From Diplolepis rosae (taxonomy: Eukaryota; Arthropoda; Insecta; Hymenoptera; Diplolepididae), in assembly GCA_030998225.1 (NCBI GenBank), contig JAPYXD010000752.1, positions 15,454,501 to 15,518,500 of the forward strand: a stretch of DNA of 64,000 bases, read 5' to 3'. The translations under genes were made by a program, and so were the position numbers. The first letter of the stretch is position 1. Each line of letters begins with the position of its first letter. The notes under the pieces are model-generated. The model made no database searches. It was not told the DNA's origin and worked only from the letters and a program-made list of their open reading frames with translations. Below are positions 1 through 12,246 of this stretch, in pieces.

Positions 1-44
1 TTGTGTATGGTCTCCTCATGTCTATTTTCCATGTATTTCTTTAA

Positions 45-168
45 GGGTGCCACCCCATGGGAGCATAATGCGTTGCGTCAAGCTGTGAGAGAACGGTATA
101 AAAGCATATCTCCTTCTCTTTCACTCTCGTTATGACGCACCGAATTATGCTCTCATGGGATGGCAACC
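45..168. mobile_element. GGGTGCC-family MITE
   Basis: A 124-bp non-coding element with 36-bp imperfect terminal inverted repeats (45-80 and 133-168) that begin GGGTGCC and end GGCAACC. It is flanked by TTAA on the left and TTAT on the right, so the target duplication is unclear here. Related copies or fragments lie at 3223-3238, 20511-20658, 36809 onward, 51287-51433 and 54629-54706; two of these have clean 3-bp duplications (TAA, TGA). Confidence 0.75.
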
Positions 169-559
169 TTATTTTAAAAATATAATCAAAGGCTATTCAT
201 AGACAGAAATTTACCAAACTCGATTGACATTTACGATAAATAATAACTAGACCAGCCTTGTCTTCTAGATTAATTAGATTTTAAAATTTATCGTTGGGAA
301 ATTGATGAAACAAAATTTTCCAGCGTAAAATTAAGTCATAAATTTATTAATAATTATATTTTTCAAGTGCAAAATCCATTCCCGCTTATTTTGAGTACCT
401 ACTTGTCGCTTATCATTCTTTTAATTTTTTAATATAAAATAAAATGTCATAAATTTGTAGGTTATGATGACCGTTTGTTTTGAAGGATTTGAAGAATGTG
501 TTGAAAACGAGAAATCTTGTTTCTTCATCTTCTCTTTGGATTTTTTCAGGTAAAAGAAA

Positions 560-900
560 ATGTCATTAAATCCAGTTAAGGTAATAAAGTCACCAGACAC
601 ATGTTTTGAAACTTTATCAGGTGAAGTTAGAAAACGTTACTTGGAAAAGAAAAAAATAATAAATAATTGTGATCCCTTCATGATGAAAACACACGAAATA
701 AGTGATAACGTAGAAGAACTACCTGAAATATCTACAATGGATTTAGTCAATTATTTAATACTGACGGACAGTTTTTCACTGGCAAGCAGCTGAGAACCTA
801 TAAAAGCTTAGAAGCTTATAAATTTGAGGAAGCGGGATTTGTTCGAGCTCTGAAATTTAAGAAAATCAAGGGATATTACGTTGTAGTTGGAGATGTAAAT
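560..900 (+). pseudogene. SWIM/YqaJ-type mobile protein, N-terminal fragment
   Basis: The frame opens at 560 and reads a segment resembling the N-terminal region of the THAP-associated SWIM/YqaJ proteins common in insect and cnidarian transposons: an RY-EK block, a DP-KT-E-SD block, then LP-(7)-VNYLIL. A one-base change in the T-run near 771 shifts the frame. The alternate frame continues with TYKSLEAYKFEEAGFV and YYVVVGDV, the typical downstream block. The SWIM zinc motif and the nuclease core are absent, so this is a broken fragment. The family name is from memory of these sequence blocks rather than a search. Confidence 0.55.
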
Positions 901-1229
901 TTTTGTAATAAATTTTATTTAATTAAGTCAATATCGTGGTTTATTGTTTATTTATTTATTTATTTTACTTGTTTATTTGGTAATAAAACATCATTCTGCT
1001 GACTGGAATGATTCTTTGAATTATCGTATTCTACGATTACATGAACCATTGAATGTTACGAAAAGGCTGTAAATTGTATAAAAGGATTAACTTAACAGTT
1101 TCTGTTTAAGGCAAACGAACCAAATGTGGATCAGAGGTGTAAATATGAATTACTGTCTTTCATTATATAAATGCAATAATCACTCCATTTCTTTCAAAAA
1201 TACATACATTTATATAGCAAAAATAAACA

Positions 1230-1859
1230 CCGATCCACAATTAATTACGCATCGCGTATCACAAACCCTTCTCTTCAGTCTTTCCAATCTGTCCAAATCA
1301 GATTTCCTTTTTAAGGCACAACCAAACTTATAGCCCAAATTCTGACAAGGCACCCAATCAGGATTATTTTCATCCTCAAGGACTGCTGGGCGACCTAAAA
1401 CATGTTTATCTTTGACGATTTTTAAACCAGACGACCTAAAAAATGTATAAGCTAGCACGATGTTAATAATTAATAAATTTTGATAATAAAATATCATTAA
1501 TAGTAATAGCTAATAAAAATAAAAATTATCTTAAAATGGAGTTTCGAGACAAATTTTTTTAACACTATGGCTTTGCACACTTCTTATAACACGTTTTTCA
1601 ATGAAGCTTCTTCAATAAATATATTAATAAAATTTATTATGTTATCTGAAATAAAATGCTTTTCACAAATTCGTCCAAACTTTCTTTCATTTTCCGATAA
1701 GTCTCGTTTTATAACCCTCAACCAACCATTTCTCCTTTTCTCAGAGAGAATGTTAGCTTCCTCCGATCTGTGAGTTATAACGGACGGAATGCGAAAAAAT
1801 GATAATTTTCCCGTACTGGAAAGACTTGAACAATCTACAATACAGGAGCTAGTAGGCAT
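1230..1859 (-). pseudogene. THAP-type zinc finger transposon fragment
   Basis: On the minus strand, 1859 down to about 1590 encodes a C2CH THAP-like domain: C-x3-C near the start, then FFRIP, a conserved Trp in NGWLRVIKR, and the closing C-x2-H in RICEKHF. A second exon-like block at about 1440-1230 reads a segment with NPDWVPCQNLGY, which follows the THAP domain in THAP/SWIM element proteins. No catalytic domain follows. It lies antisense to the SWIM/YqaJ fragment inside the same terminal inverted repeats. Confidence 0.6.
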
Positions 1860-2072
1860 ATTTATTCTTTTTATGTTTAATCACTTGACCATATTATTGC
1901 AACGATTTGTCCGAATATGCTTATCGATACATTCTTCAAATCCTTCAAAACAAACGGTCATCATAACCTACAAATTTATGATATTTTATTTTATATTAAA
2001 AAATTAAAAGAATGACAAGTGACAAGTAGGTACTCAAAATAAGCGGAAATGAATTTTGCACTTGAAAAATAT

Positions 2073-3222
2073 AAAAAAATGATTTGCTAGCAGATGAGCA
2101 GATGCATATTGACAAAAGGCAAGATAGCACTTGCACTTCAAGTATGAGTCTTGTTCTCAATGAAAGCAATATTTCTTCAGAAGAAAGTGTTATTAAACAA
2201 TAACAATAAAGTAAGTCTTGAGCTTAATTCTTATATGAAATAAAACTTCAATATCATGTCAATTAAAAAGAATTTGCCGCGGCTAAAATAATTTAATAGT
2301 AAAGATGGTTCACAAAAGAAATAGAAAATGTTCTTAATTTTGCACAAATTATAATATAACTATTAAATTTAGTTTATGTCTTTTTAGTAATTTTTTTCTC
2401 GAATCAAAAATCGAATGATATAGACTTTATAAAACTATAAAATAATATAAAATAATATAACTATATACTATAAAATATTTTTCTAAACCTCAAGACTTAA
2501 ATACTGACTTGTTAAAAAATTAAGCTTATAAATAAAGTAAAATTTGAATTTTTGAATATGAAACTATTAAGTATTATTAATTTAATAGATTCAGAATAAA
2601 AATAAAATTATTATTAAAGCTATCAATATTATTTTATTTTGCTGTAAATAAAGTATCACTGAAAAGCTTATAAAGCTTTACTTTACGTTTTTTAAAAGGA
2701 TTATCTATTTCCGTAAGGTCCTCTTGAGATGGATGATTCTTATTTTCAGAATTGTATTTTTTAGTCGATTTCACTTTGCAGACGTTTCATAAGATAAATA
2801 AAACAATAAGTTAGAATAATTATAAAACAATTTTATCACAACATTAACATACATTATTAAATCTATATATTACTATATTATTTATTGAAAAAATTTTGCC
2901 ACAATTTAATCCGTTTCTTTTAATCGCTTGAAATTCAATTCTAACAATGGGATTTCATTTGCGCTTTCATTTCTTTTTCCTCCTTCAGACTTGTTCATAT
3001 TACATTTTTATTTTTATTTCAACAGTTGCCAAATTAAGAAGAATGCAGATTCAAATTTTAAATATAATTAATCCCATAAGCAAGCACAACAAGAGGGGTT
3101 ATATATACTCTTTTAAGGTTCACCATCTTGAATATGTAATTAATTACAGTTTTCTACGTATTCTACGTAATTTATGTATTTAACATAGAAAACCTCAAGT
3201 TACGCGTAACTTTGCAACCCTG
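2073..3222 (-). mobile_element. Truncated hAT-family element (copy A)
   Basis: This is an inverted, diverged copy of parts of the hAT at 20936-23389. Blocks at 2080-2440, 2600-2800 and 2880-3222 align in reverse with 22740-23115, 21590-21770 and 20936-21300. Its end (GCAACCCTG at 3222) matches the hAT terminus. The other terminus is missing, cut off at the junction with the element ending at 2072. The BED-like motif region is present but has an in-frame stop. Copy A lacks the 849-bp segment found inside the second copy. Confidence 0.7.
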
Positions 3223-3400
3223 CATGGGACGGCACCCTGAGACCCCTGAGACTAGTGTTGTGAATTTACCGGTAAAATATGTTCTTTACCAAATTTACCA
3301 GTAAATATGGTAAAAACAGTGCTACCAATACACAAAATATGACTATGAATTCAAATTCGAAAAATCAATTGCAAATCGTTTAATGCACAAACTGATAGTA

Positions 3401-4495
3401 CACTCGAAATTCCCTGTAACAAGGCCTCCCTTATACGAGCGCGTCACGGTTCCCCACAACGAGCAGACGATCGACCCCTCTTCCCCCACTACTACGGAAT
3501 GAAGCGCGCTCGAATTTGAAACAGTAATCAATGAGTTTGATAGCTTTTATCACAAATTAATGAGAAAATAATTGGTCAATCATTGAAAAATTACTTAATT
3601 GTGTAATTTTACAGTATTTGAAATGAAAAATTTAATATTTAATTTTTCCAATCTGAAGTTTTCAATATTTTGGAGTAAAGTCGGTTATCAAACATTAAAA
3701 TTGCATACGTTTTTTTGACAATTTTGATATTTCACACATTACTGTAGATAAGTAAAATTCTCCCTTTTTAAACAATATGTATGAAAATTTTATATAATTA
3801 TAATTAGTCAGTATGTACAATTCTGCGCAGTTTATTATTGTGATCAATACTACATGTGTTTCGAAACGCATTTTTTATAAATGAAAACCAATAGCAACAT
3901 TTTAATATTTATATTATTGTTGATTACATTTAAAGTTTCAATAACAATGAAATTGTGCTAGAAAAATACTTTCGGTCAACAACGTAAAAAAATATGTAAC
4001 GGTACATTTTTCTACTTTTGAGAAACAATATTGTACTATTGAAAGCACTCTGGCGTATGTATCGGATAGGAATTCATTCCAAACTTTGGACGTTGTATTT
4101 TTTGCAAATTTCCCAATTTTTCATCCCGTTTTCTAAGTTTGTCAAAATTTCCATTTTTTTATGAATCGTCAAGACTTCTTTTTTTCTGGAAATATTCAAA
4201 AATACACCTGATAAGCATAGATATTTTTATTATTATATTATTATATTTTTAGTATTTTGAGGACATACCGTCAAATAAGTCAATTCCATATTGAATACTC
4301 GCAAACAACTTTTTTATACGCTTTTTTACTATGTACATACAATTATTCACATGGCATCACTGACAGACTGACTGCGCGTATCATATAATGCGCATAACAG
4401 CGCATAGCAACAAGTAGGATATGGAGGGGATCCCTGTTGCGCTCGATGCAGAGGCCTCCGATGCTCGAGCTTTTCGTTATAGGGAATCTCGAGTG
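3401..4495. mobile_element. TA-flanked CACTCGA-family MITE
   Basis: Terminal repeats of about 24 bp starting CACTCGARATTCCCT (3401 and inverted to 4495), flanked on both sides by TA. This is the arrangement expected of Tc1/mariner-type non-autonomous elements. The roughly 1 kb between them is AT-rich with no convincing reading frame. A 117-bp relative with the same ends and TA flanks lies at 32609-32725. Confidence 0.55.
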
Positions 4496-4990
4496 TATCT
4501 ATAATGACGTAAAGACTTTATAAACATTATTTACTATTTATTTTTAAAAAAATTTACAGAGGTTATCGAATATGTGAATATCCAGCTCTGCCAGAGAACT
4601 ACTATATAATGCTTATCTAAGTTATAACATGCTTGAGCTTTTAAAATGTCAATATCAAAACCATTACAATTCTACTTAATATAGCACTTATTGTCGCGCA
4701 AATATCTTTTGGCATAAATTAACCTTTTTTTACTCATATTTGGTAGTTTTTTATCGCTTGGTAGTCTTATCATATACTTATCATCACTTATTAAAGATTA
4801 GTATGGAATCTGCTTAAATAATACATTGGAAGCAATACCGAATATCTGTTTGTTAGGTACTATATTAGTCAGTCTTTTCAGAGATGAATAATCACATTGG
4901 TTGTCACATGACATGAAGGTTGCGTACCTATGAGTTAAATAAATTATATTAAATGATTTTATCCTACAAGTAGTGCTCGCTATCTCGATT
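4496..4990. other. No gene seen
   Basis: AT-rich non-coding sequence; I see no open frame, RNA gene or repeat end here. Confidence 0.5.
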
Positions 4991-5764
4991 GACTAGTTGA
5001 ATGACTTGTTTGCTTGGATGCCTGGCTATGGCCGCTCGTCGACATTGTCGTCTCGACGTGTAAAACAATGTAAAATAGACAATAGTGAAATACAACAGTC
5101 ATTGAGTCATGCTTCCAGAGACCAATCTCTTATGGCCGTACTTCACAAAACACGAAATGAAGTTCTGCCATGTACTTAGTTAGAAAACTTCCCGATGAGG
5201 GCACGTGTGTTCCCTGGTTGCAAAATGGCGGCATCCACAGTCTATAAGCATCGTGTATTGGGCGTCGCCATTTTGCACCCAGGGAACACACATGCCCTCA
5301 TCGGGAAGTTTTGTAACTATGTACTTGGCAGAACTTCATTTCGTGTTTTGTGAAGTACGGCCATAAGACTAGTTGAATGACTTGTTTGCTTGGATGCCTG
5401 GCTATGGCCGCTCGTCGACATTGTCGTCTCGACGTGTAAAACAATGTAAAATAGACAATAGTGAAATACAACAGTCATTGAGTCATGCTTCCAGAGACCA
5501 ATCTCTTATGGCCGTACTTCACAAAACACGAAATGAAGTTCTGCCATGTACTTAGTTAGAAAACTTCCCGATGAGGGCACGTGTGTTCCCTGGTTGCAAA
5601 ATGGCGGCATCCACAGTCTATAAGCATCGTGTATTGGGCGTCGCCATTTTGCACCCAGGGAACACACATGCCCTCATCGGGAAGTTTTGTAACTATGTAC
5701 TTGGCAGAACTTCATTTCGGGAATGGATATATGGAGATTGGTCTCCTTATATCTAGTCTCCATG
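4991..5764. repeat. Tandem duplication of a foldback MITE
   Basis: A 376-bp unit (4991-5366) is repeated almost without change from 5367, diverging after about 5719. Each unit contains long inverted arms (about 110 bp, with AACTTCCCGATGAGGGC and its complement) around a short loop. The right-hand end, GTCTCCATG at 5764, matches the end of the intact family member at 20252-20692. Both strands show short open frames that are only by-products of the repeat. Confidence 0.85.
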
Positions 5765-5927
5765 GTGCATTTATACCTCTGTCTGCCTGACCGGTGCGGA
5801 CAGAAAATACATAAGAGCAAAAAAGACAGACAGTGTAGAATTGGACTAATAGAAAACGTCTGTCTTTTTTGCTCTTATGTATTTTCTGTCCGCATCGGTC
5901 AGGCAGACAGAGGTATAAATGCACCAT
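5762..5927. mobile_element. Hairpin MITE with 70-bp arms, upstream of CPSF6
   Basis: Positions 5762-5831 and 5858-5927 are near-perfect inverted repeats around a 26-bp loop, so this can form a long hairpin on either strand. It abuts or overlaps by a few bases the end of the preceding foldback and finishes 152 bp before the CPSF6 start codon. It is non-coding; the short open frames in both directions arise from the palindrome. Confidence 0.85.
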
Positions 5928-6079
5928 TAGCTGATTTCGAATATGACATGCGTCATGAGGATCTCTACTCCATATTATACATATCCGTGATCCAACCCTG
6001 GTTCTGGCACTTTGCATTTGCAATTTGCATCTCGCTTTAGATTATCTTCAGTACGTCAGTTAGTGTCGGTTGGGGCAAA
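5928..6079 (+). promoter_or_regulatory. CPSF6 5' leader / promoter-proximal region
   Basis: The unique sequence between the hairpin MITE and the CPSF6 start codon. Two TCAGT matches to the arthropod initiator lie at 6048-6052 and 6056-6060, 20-32 bp before the ATG. Three copies of an ATTTGCA-like word lie at about 6010-6030. No TATA box is obvious at the expected spacing. The transcription start is inferred only from motif position. Confidence 0.35.
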
Positions 6080-9000
6080 ATGGCGGACGGGGACATAGAT
6101 TTGTATGCCGACGATTTAGAGCAAGATTTTGCCCAGGTAATATCCTACTAATTGTTTTTATCACTCAAAATACAGTTCATTTACACAAAATTACATTATA
6201 AAAAATATTTTATTCTTTCCCTTAGTTCAAAAACATACACTTCTCGATTTAATTTTTCGGCGTCGTTACTTTGAAGCCGCACATTTGCAACACATTTTTA
6301 AGTAAAGACCTATTTTTGCAATGAAAATGTGTTTTTCTTCAATTTCTAAGTTTAATTCCGACTCATAAATATAGTCACTAAAAATTTAATAAACAATATA
6401 ATTTTTAAATAAGATTTAGTTTTATAAAAAGCGTCTTTTAATTTCAAATTTGTGAACATTTACAGGCCCTAATGTTTTTTTTAAACATTTCTGATTTTAT
6501 GATACGATTTTCAAAATTTTGTGCATTATTATTTTTATGAACCTTTTTCTGAAAATCAACTTGTTATTTTCAGGTTAAGGCATTTTTCTGGTGAACTTTC
6601 ATACGCTTTACAAATTTTAACCAGTTTTTTTCATTATGTATGTAAAATGATCAATTTGTTATGGAGTCGAGTTTTTTTTCAATATATTGCTGAGTTTCAG
6701 AAGAAATTACCTCAAAAAATCATTTTAAAGAGATTTTTGAATTCTATTTGTTTTAGGAGGTTCCATTTTGAAGCATTCAAATTTTTAAATTCAGTTGTGA
6801 ATATTTCTATCTCCACTGCTGGACTAAGTCGAAAAAAGAATAATAGCTGTGTTTGAAATTTGTTACAAATTTTCTGCATTGTAAAATTTCAAAGCCTTTT
6901 AAACGTATTTTCAAAATAGTTTAAGAACTTTGTACTAAATTATTTTATAATTTTTGTTCTTTTATTTAAGGACGAATTTGCTGGCGATGGTGTTGATTTA
7001 TACGATGACGTAATAGCAGCACCTTCTGATCGAATTTCTGTTACCGAAAAAAGCGATCGAGGTGATCGGGAAAGGGACAATAGGACTCCGAATGAAGAAA
7101 GCAATGGCAATGCTTCTTATCACCAACTCGGAAACAATATTCAACCTAATCAAGTTGGACGCAGACATCAACTTTATATTGGCAACCTAACTTGGGTAAT
7201 TTTGCATGCATTCAAAGTTTAGACAATTCAAAGTAGACCTATAATAAATTTGAAAACATTGAGAATAGTTTTCAAAATGACTCTCATTTACATGATTATT
7301 AAAATTGTTATAGTGGACCACTGATAAGGACATAGCAGACGCAATTCGAGATATTGGAGTTACTGACTTTATCGAAGTCAAATTTTTTGAAAATAGAGCC
7401 AATGGTCAATCAAAAGGTTTCTCTGTCGTTTCCTTGGGCTCTGAACAGAGTCTGAGGACGTGTATGGATAAACTTCCGAAAAAGGAACTTCACGGACAGA
7501 ATCCGGTCGTAACATACCCAACTAAGCAAGCTTTAAATCAGGTAAACTTTATTGAATAAATAAATAAATCGTAAAAGAACTAAAACTTATTAATACCTTT
7601 TTTATTTTCAGTTTGAGTCTCAGTGCAAAACTCGACCTTCTCCTTCTCCACAACAAAATCAGAATCAACGCCCTCACAATCCTCATCCGCATCAACCAAT
7701 GTCACCTCATCAGCAACATCCTCCACATCAACAACATCCTCAGCACATGCAGCAAAACCATGGCCATCGAGGAATGATGATGGGACCTCCACAATATGAT
7801 GTAATATTTATTTTTTATTTCGTTTCTAAAGCCATTGTAAAAATGAATATTATTTAATTTTGTTCAGAATGTTGTTGACAAGTTTCTTTCTAAATTATAG
7901 TTTGATTATAGTTTGTAGTGTAGACGTTCTCATGTTAAAAAAATTCTCAACTAATTTAAATAAATTCTTTTAGAATTTAAAATATCCCTTTTTATTTAAA
8001 AGGATTCAATTAATTTGATTGAAGAATCTTTCAATTTAGGGACTTAACTTTAACCTTATTAATATATATATAATTTAATCAGGGACCGAGGCAGGGTCAG
8101 AGAATTCCTCCACCTGGAATGGGAGGACCACCTGGACCTGGAGGCCCCCAGCAGGGACCTCCCCGTATGCATGGCACTCCAATGGGTCCTGGTCCAGGCC
8201 CTCATCATCAACTTCCGGGACATCCTAATCAAGGTCCACCACCTCATGGATATCAGCAAGGACCTTGGAATGGGTCTCGGCCAAATGGTCCTCCAGGACC
8301 TTCCAGGGGCCTTAATGGACCCGTAGGACCTCCACAACAGGGAATGTCTGGTCCTGGACCTGGACAGCGGCCCCCTCCGGGCATGGTTAACGATTATGTA
8401 AGTTTTATTAAAACCATTCTTAAAGCGAAATTATTATAATAAAAATAAAATATCAGCAAAGTTTATATTTGATATTTATAGCCATTCCATGGAGGCCCAC
8501 CTGGACCTCCGAATCAAGGACCACCTCGAGGCCCATCTGGTCACCCTGGCCCACCACCCGGTGAACTTCGAGGAGCTCCTCCTCGTGGACAGGAATGGAA
8601 TCGACCACCAGGTTCGTTAAATTATTCTCTTGAAAAACTTTTTCTCTCTCATTCTATTTTTCCGAGCGTTTTATTTTGAACTTGTTTTAAAATTTGTTTT
8701 ATATCAAGTGTATTTCTCTCTATTTGTTTTATATTCGCTTGTTAATTTTAATTTGTCCGTTAATTATAATAAAAATATCAGAAAATAGTAAAATACTAAA
8801 AATGCTATTAAAACCAGGAATGCATTCTGGGCCCCAGGGACCATCAGGGTTCCCTCAGCATCCACACATACAAGGTCCACCGCAGAGAGGACCACTGCCT
8901 GGTCCTATGGGTGGTGAGCGTCTTCTCTGATAATTGAGTTCACTTAATTTTAATTAGTCCCTGTAGACAAATTTAGACTTCTGTACTTTAAATTATTAGT

Positions 9001-12000
9001 AAGGATGTCAACTTGATGCATTTGAGAACGTTGAATTATGTGATGGAATTTAAGTCTTTTATGCAAATATTATGTGTTAATATTGCTGACATTATGCACA
9101 TTAAAATACAGATTTTTGCATTACGTGCCGTAAATTGACTCTCGGTCATGATTTTGTGCCAAGAAAAGTTTAAAAATATTTAATTGCTAATAATCTGGCT
9201 GCATTCTTTACCGAATAACTTTTAGAACAAAAAATCAGGGCAGTTTACATTTTATACAACAAAGGATACAAATATTGCATCAGATAAGTTAATTCAGCCT
9301 GTCGCTGTCGACCATTTTCCCCATGGGGCTCCTAAAGTAGGCGATTTAAACGTCATGAGTGCGAAGATTATTCAGTAACTGACCCCAGATTATATGATAT
9401 TTATGTGGCTTCAAAATTAGATTAAATGTCCACAAAAAATTATAATAGGTTGATATTTAGTCACTCTTAAAACTTTCGGAAAATTATGCAATCATGCACT
9501 GCGTGAAGTTGACATTTTTAATTGTGATACTGTAAAAAGTCTACGAAATTTTTCATAGCAACATATACAACAATAGTGCAAAAATTTCGTGAATATTTTT
9601 TACAGTGTAGGCATTCTCACTTGTATAAATAGCCAACATATTTTTGACTAGTTTCTTCACCAATAATTTTTATTTCTTAATTGAAAATTTTGAAAAATAA
9701 AACGTTCGAAAATCTAGGTGCTCTGAACTAAAGCTTTTTTAATTCAAAAATAAATTCTGACTTTTCGGGTCATAATAACAAGATATCCAGTAAAAAGGAA
9801 GCGTAAGCATTTTCAAAGTACTGATGCTATGTTCTTTAAAATTTATTAAGATCTTTAATTTTTCTGTTGCAATGAGCAGGGGAATGTTTTCCTTCCAATT
9901 TTGAAATACATATAGAAATTAATGGATTATCTTCGTTTTAAAAATAAAATAATTAGTAGATTTTACTTTTGGGATTTTTAAAAAATTTTAATTTTCTTTT
10001 TTTTAGGTATGATGCCAGGACCGGGAGGAATGCCACCGGGACATGGAATGCCTCCTCAGGGTCCTCAAGGTCCACCAGGTGGACCAGCGCCTCATGTCAA
10101 TCCTGCATTCTTCCAACAAGGTCCGCCGCACCAGGGCCCACCTGGACCTCCTCATGGGCTTTCTCATGGACCTCCGCATGGACCTCCTCATGGTCAACCT
10201 CATGGTCCTCCATCGCATAATTATGGTCTACCGGCCCAAGTATGTTAACTTTATTTACGCTTTACTAACAGCAATTTTTTCTATTTAGAGTAATCATGGT
10301 TCACTTTAACTTTTGCTAATATGTTTGTTAACTGTTAAGTAACTATATATTTTTTGTGAAAGATACGGAAAAATTAACAAAATTTTGTCGGTTTTCTCCA
10401 AAGGGCGGTTTTTTTAGATTCACTTACTAATTCAGTCAATAAAATTTCTTTTCAAAAATTAGAGTATTTATACATTAATTTAAAATGTAAAAATTCTCGC
10501 TTTATTATATTTTTGTTCGTTAAAATTAAAATCCATGTCAATAAAATTACCACAGCTTAATAAATTCTATATTTTTTATTGCACGAAAATTTAAAAACTT
10601 TTCAAAAAAATTCAAGGAATATTAATATTACATTGCTCTTGACAAATATAATAAAACATTTTTTTTACGATAGAACGTTCATTTGGTGTACATATTTTTT
10701 ATAAAAAATTAAAGAAGTTCACTGCCTTCGTTATTTCGCTTTCGATAATCGTTTCTAAAGCAGTTTAAATGCGCTTTAATAGAACAGCGACGATATGGCG
10801 TGAGAAAATAACAATAATCAAATCTTTGTTTATAAAATTATTTATGAAAATAGAAATGATTGATGTACGATGACAAAATGTTGAGTTTTATTAGGAATTT
10901 TAGATAAGAAAATAGTGTCTTTCAAAGTTGAGAACCGCAGTCAAGTATTTGATCAAAATAATTAACTTCTACTAAAAACGTCTGTATTAGAATTAAGACA
11001 AAGAAATAATCAATGTCACGTGGCTTATTGTTTTAGACTCCCTATGGAGGACCAGTTCCAGATCACCGCCCTGAGATACTTTCGAACCTCTCAGAACAAG
11101 AATTTGAAGAAATAATGGGACGCAATCGAACAGTATCTTCATCTGCAATTGCCAGAGCAGTTTCCGATGCAGCTGCTGGTGAATATGCCAGTGCCATTGA
11201 AACTCTTGTCACTGCGATATCACTCATCAAACAATCCAAGGTAGCTGCGGACGACCGTTGTAAAATTCTCATTAGTTCTCTTCAAGACACTCTACGAGGG
11301 GTGGAAACCAAAAGCTACGGTTCTGCTCGTAGAGGTAAGTTTTATATTTATATTAATTTTCGTTAATTACCGTCTTTGAAGAAAAATTTTATTCCCATTT
11401 TGTTTCATGTTTGAAACTAAAATAAACCAATAGTTTTGGCTATGAGAGGAAACCAAATAAGAAAATACAAGACCAAAATTATATTATAGTGATATCAATA
11501 GTTAATGAAATCATTTTCAAATTATTTTCAGAACGTTCGCGATCACGAGATCGAGATCGAAATCACAAAAGACGTCGCGAGCGATCAAGATCTCGCGATC
11601 GAGAATACAGGGAACGAAGTCGCGAGAGAGATCGTGATAGAGATCGTGAAAGGGACAGAGATCGCGAAAGGGATCGATATTACAGCGAAGCGTATCCCAG
11701 AGAGAGATCGCGAAGTCGTGAAAGGGACCGTGAACGGGATAGAGAGTACCGAGAACGAAGCCTGGAAGAAAGGTGAATTTATCAATTTACTGTTTTCTAA
11801 ATTTAGGAAAAAATACTTGATGTTTTAGTTTTAATGAATAGATCTGTATTAACTATTGGTTTTTTCATAGCTCGACGCGACAGTCATCTAGAGTTAGAGT
11901 TAAAGAAGAACCGACGGAGACGGCACCTGTATCATCTTCCAAGTCGTCTAGGTACACAATTGAAATTAATGTTACAAATAAAACAAGCATATACAAATAG

Positions 12001-12246
12001 CTTCAATTTTATGGAACAAAAGTACAGCTGAAATAATTTTAAAAATTAATTAGTAAATTGATAATTGAATTTCATTACAGGTATTATGATGAGCGTTATA
12101 GGGATCGAGACAGGGAAAGAGAACGCGAGCGTGAATCAACAACCCGAAGACCAGCTGAAAGGGAAAGAGAGCCCGAACGAGAAAGAGAACGAGAACGTGA
12201 GCGACGTGATGACAGAGCTGATTCTTCCCACCGCTCCAGACATTAA
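6080..12246 (+). CDS. CPSF6: Cleavage and polyadenylation specificity factor subunit 6 (CFIm68)
   Basis: Large subunit of cleavage factor Im, which with CPSF5/NUDT21 binds UGUA sites in the nucleus and steers poly(A)-site choice. Twelve coding exons: 6080-6136, 6971-7195, 7314-7541, 7612-7800, 8083-8397, 8482-8611, 8818-8913, 10007-10239, 11037-11334, 11532-11772, 11871-11951, 12081-12246. They have GT-AG borders and matching phases and give 752 codons plus TAA. The start [12 protein letters not shown] matches the family N-terminus. An RRM spans about residues 86-165 (RNP2 LYIGNL, RNP1-like KGFSVV). A Pro/Gly/His-rich stretch follows (about 190-490), then the conserved [20 protein letters not shown] helix block (about 520-580) and a C-terminal RS/RD/RE-like domain (about 591-752). 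Length is in the upper range for the family. Introns are short except 8914-10006 and 10240-11036. The gene is tail-to-tail with HPS5. Confidence 0.96.

Larger units (their letters stand above)
356..2072. mobile_element. DNA element with 143-bp terminal inverted repeats carrying THAP and SWIM/YqaJ-type fragments
   Basis: Positions 356-498 and 1930-2072 are near-perfect inverted copies of each other, which defines the element. Inside are a plus-strand fragment of a SWIM/YqaJ-type mobile-gene protein (560-900) and a minus-strand THAP-type zinc finger with its downstream exon (1230-1859). Both are short and degraded. I see no target-site duplication. The right end abuts a hAT fragment that is truncated exactly at the junction, so the element may have inserted into the hAT with later loss of the left flank. 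Confidence 0.75.

Noticed and set aside
4997..5555. Two identical 60-codon open frames (4997-5179 and 5373-5555)
   Set aside because: They exist only because the foldback unit is tandemly duplicated; no protein-like composition or homology.
7580..7792. 70-codon minus-strand frame
   Set aside because: Antisense shadow of the His/Gln-rich CPSF6 exon at 7612-7800.
8059..8337. Arg/Trp-rich minus-strand frame of 92 codons
   Set aside because: Antisense of the Pro/Gly-rich CPSF6 exon 8083-8397; composition explained by that repeat.
11505..11828. Alternative plus-strand frame over the RS/RD region
   Set aside because: Out-of-frame reading of CPSF6 exon 10; phase analysis supports the R/D/E frame.
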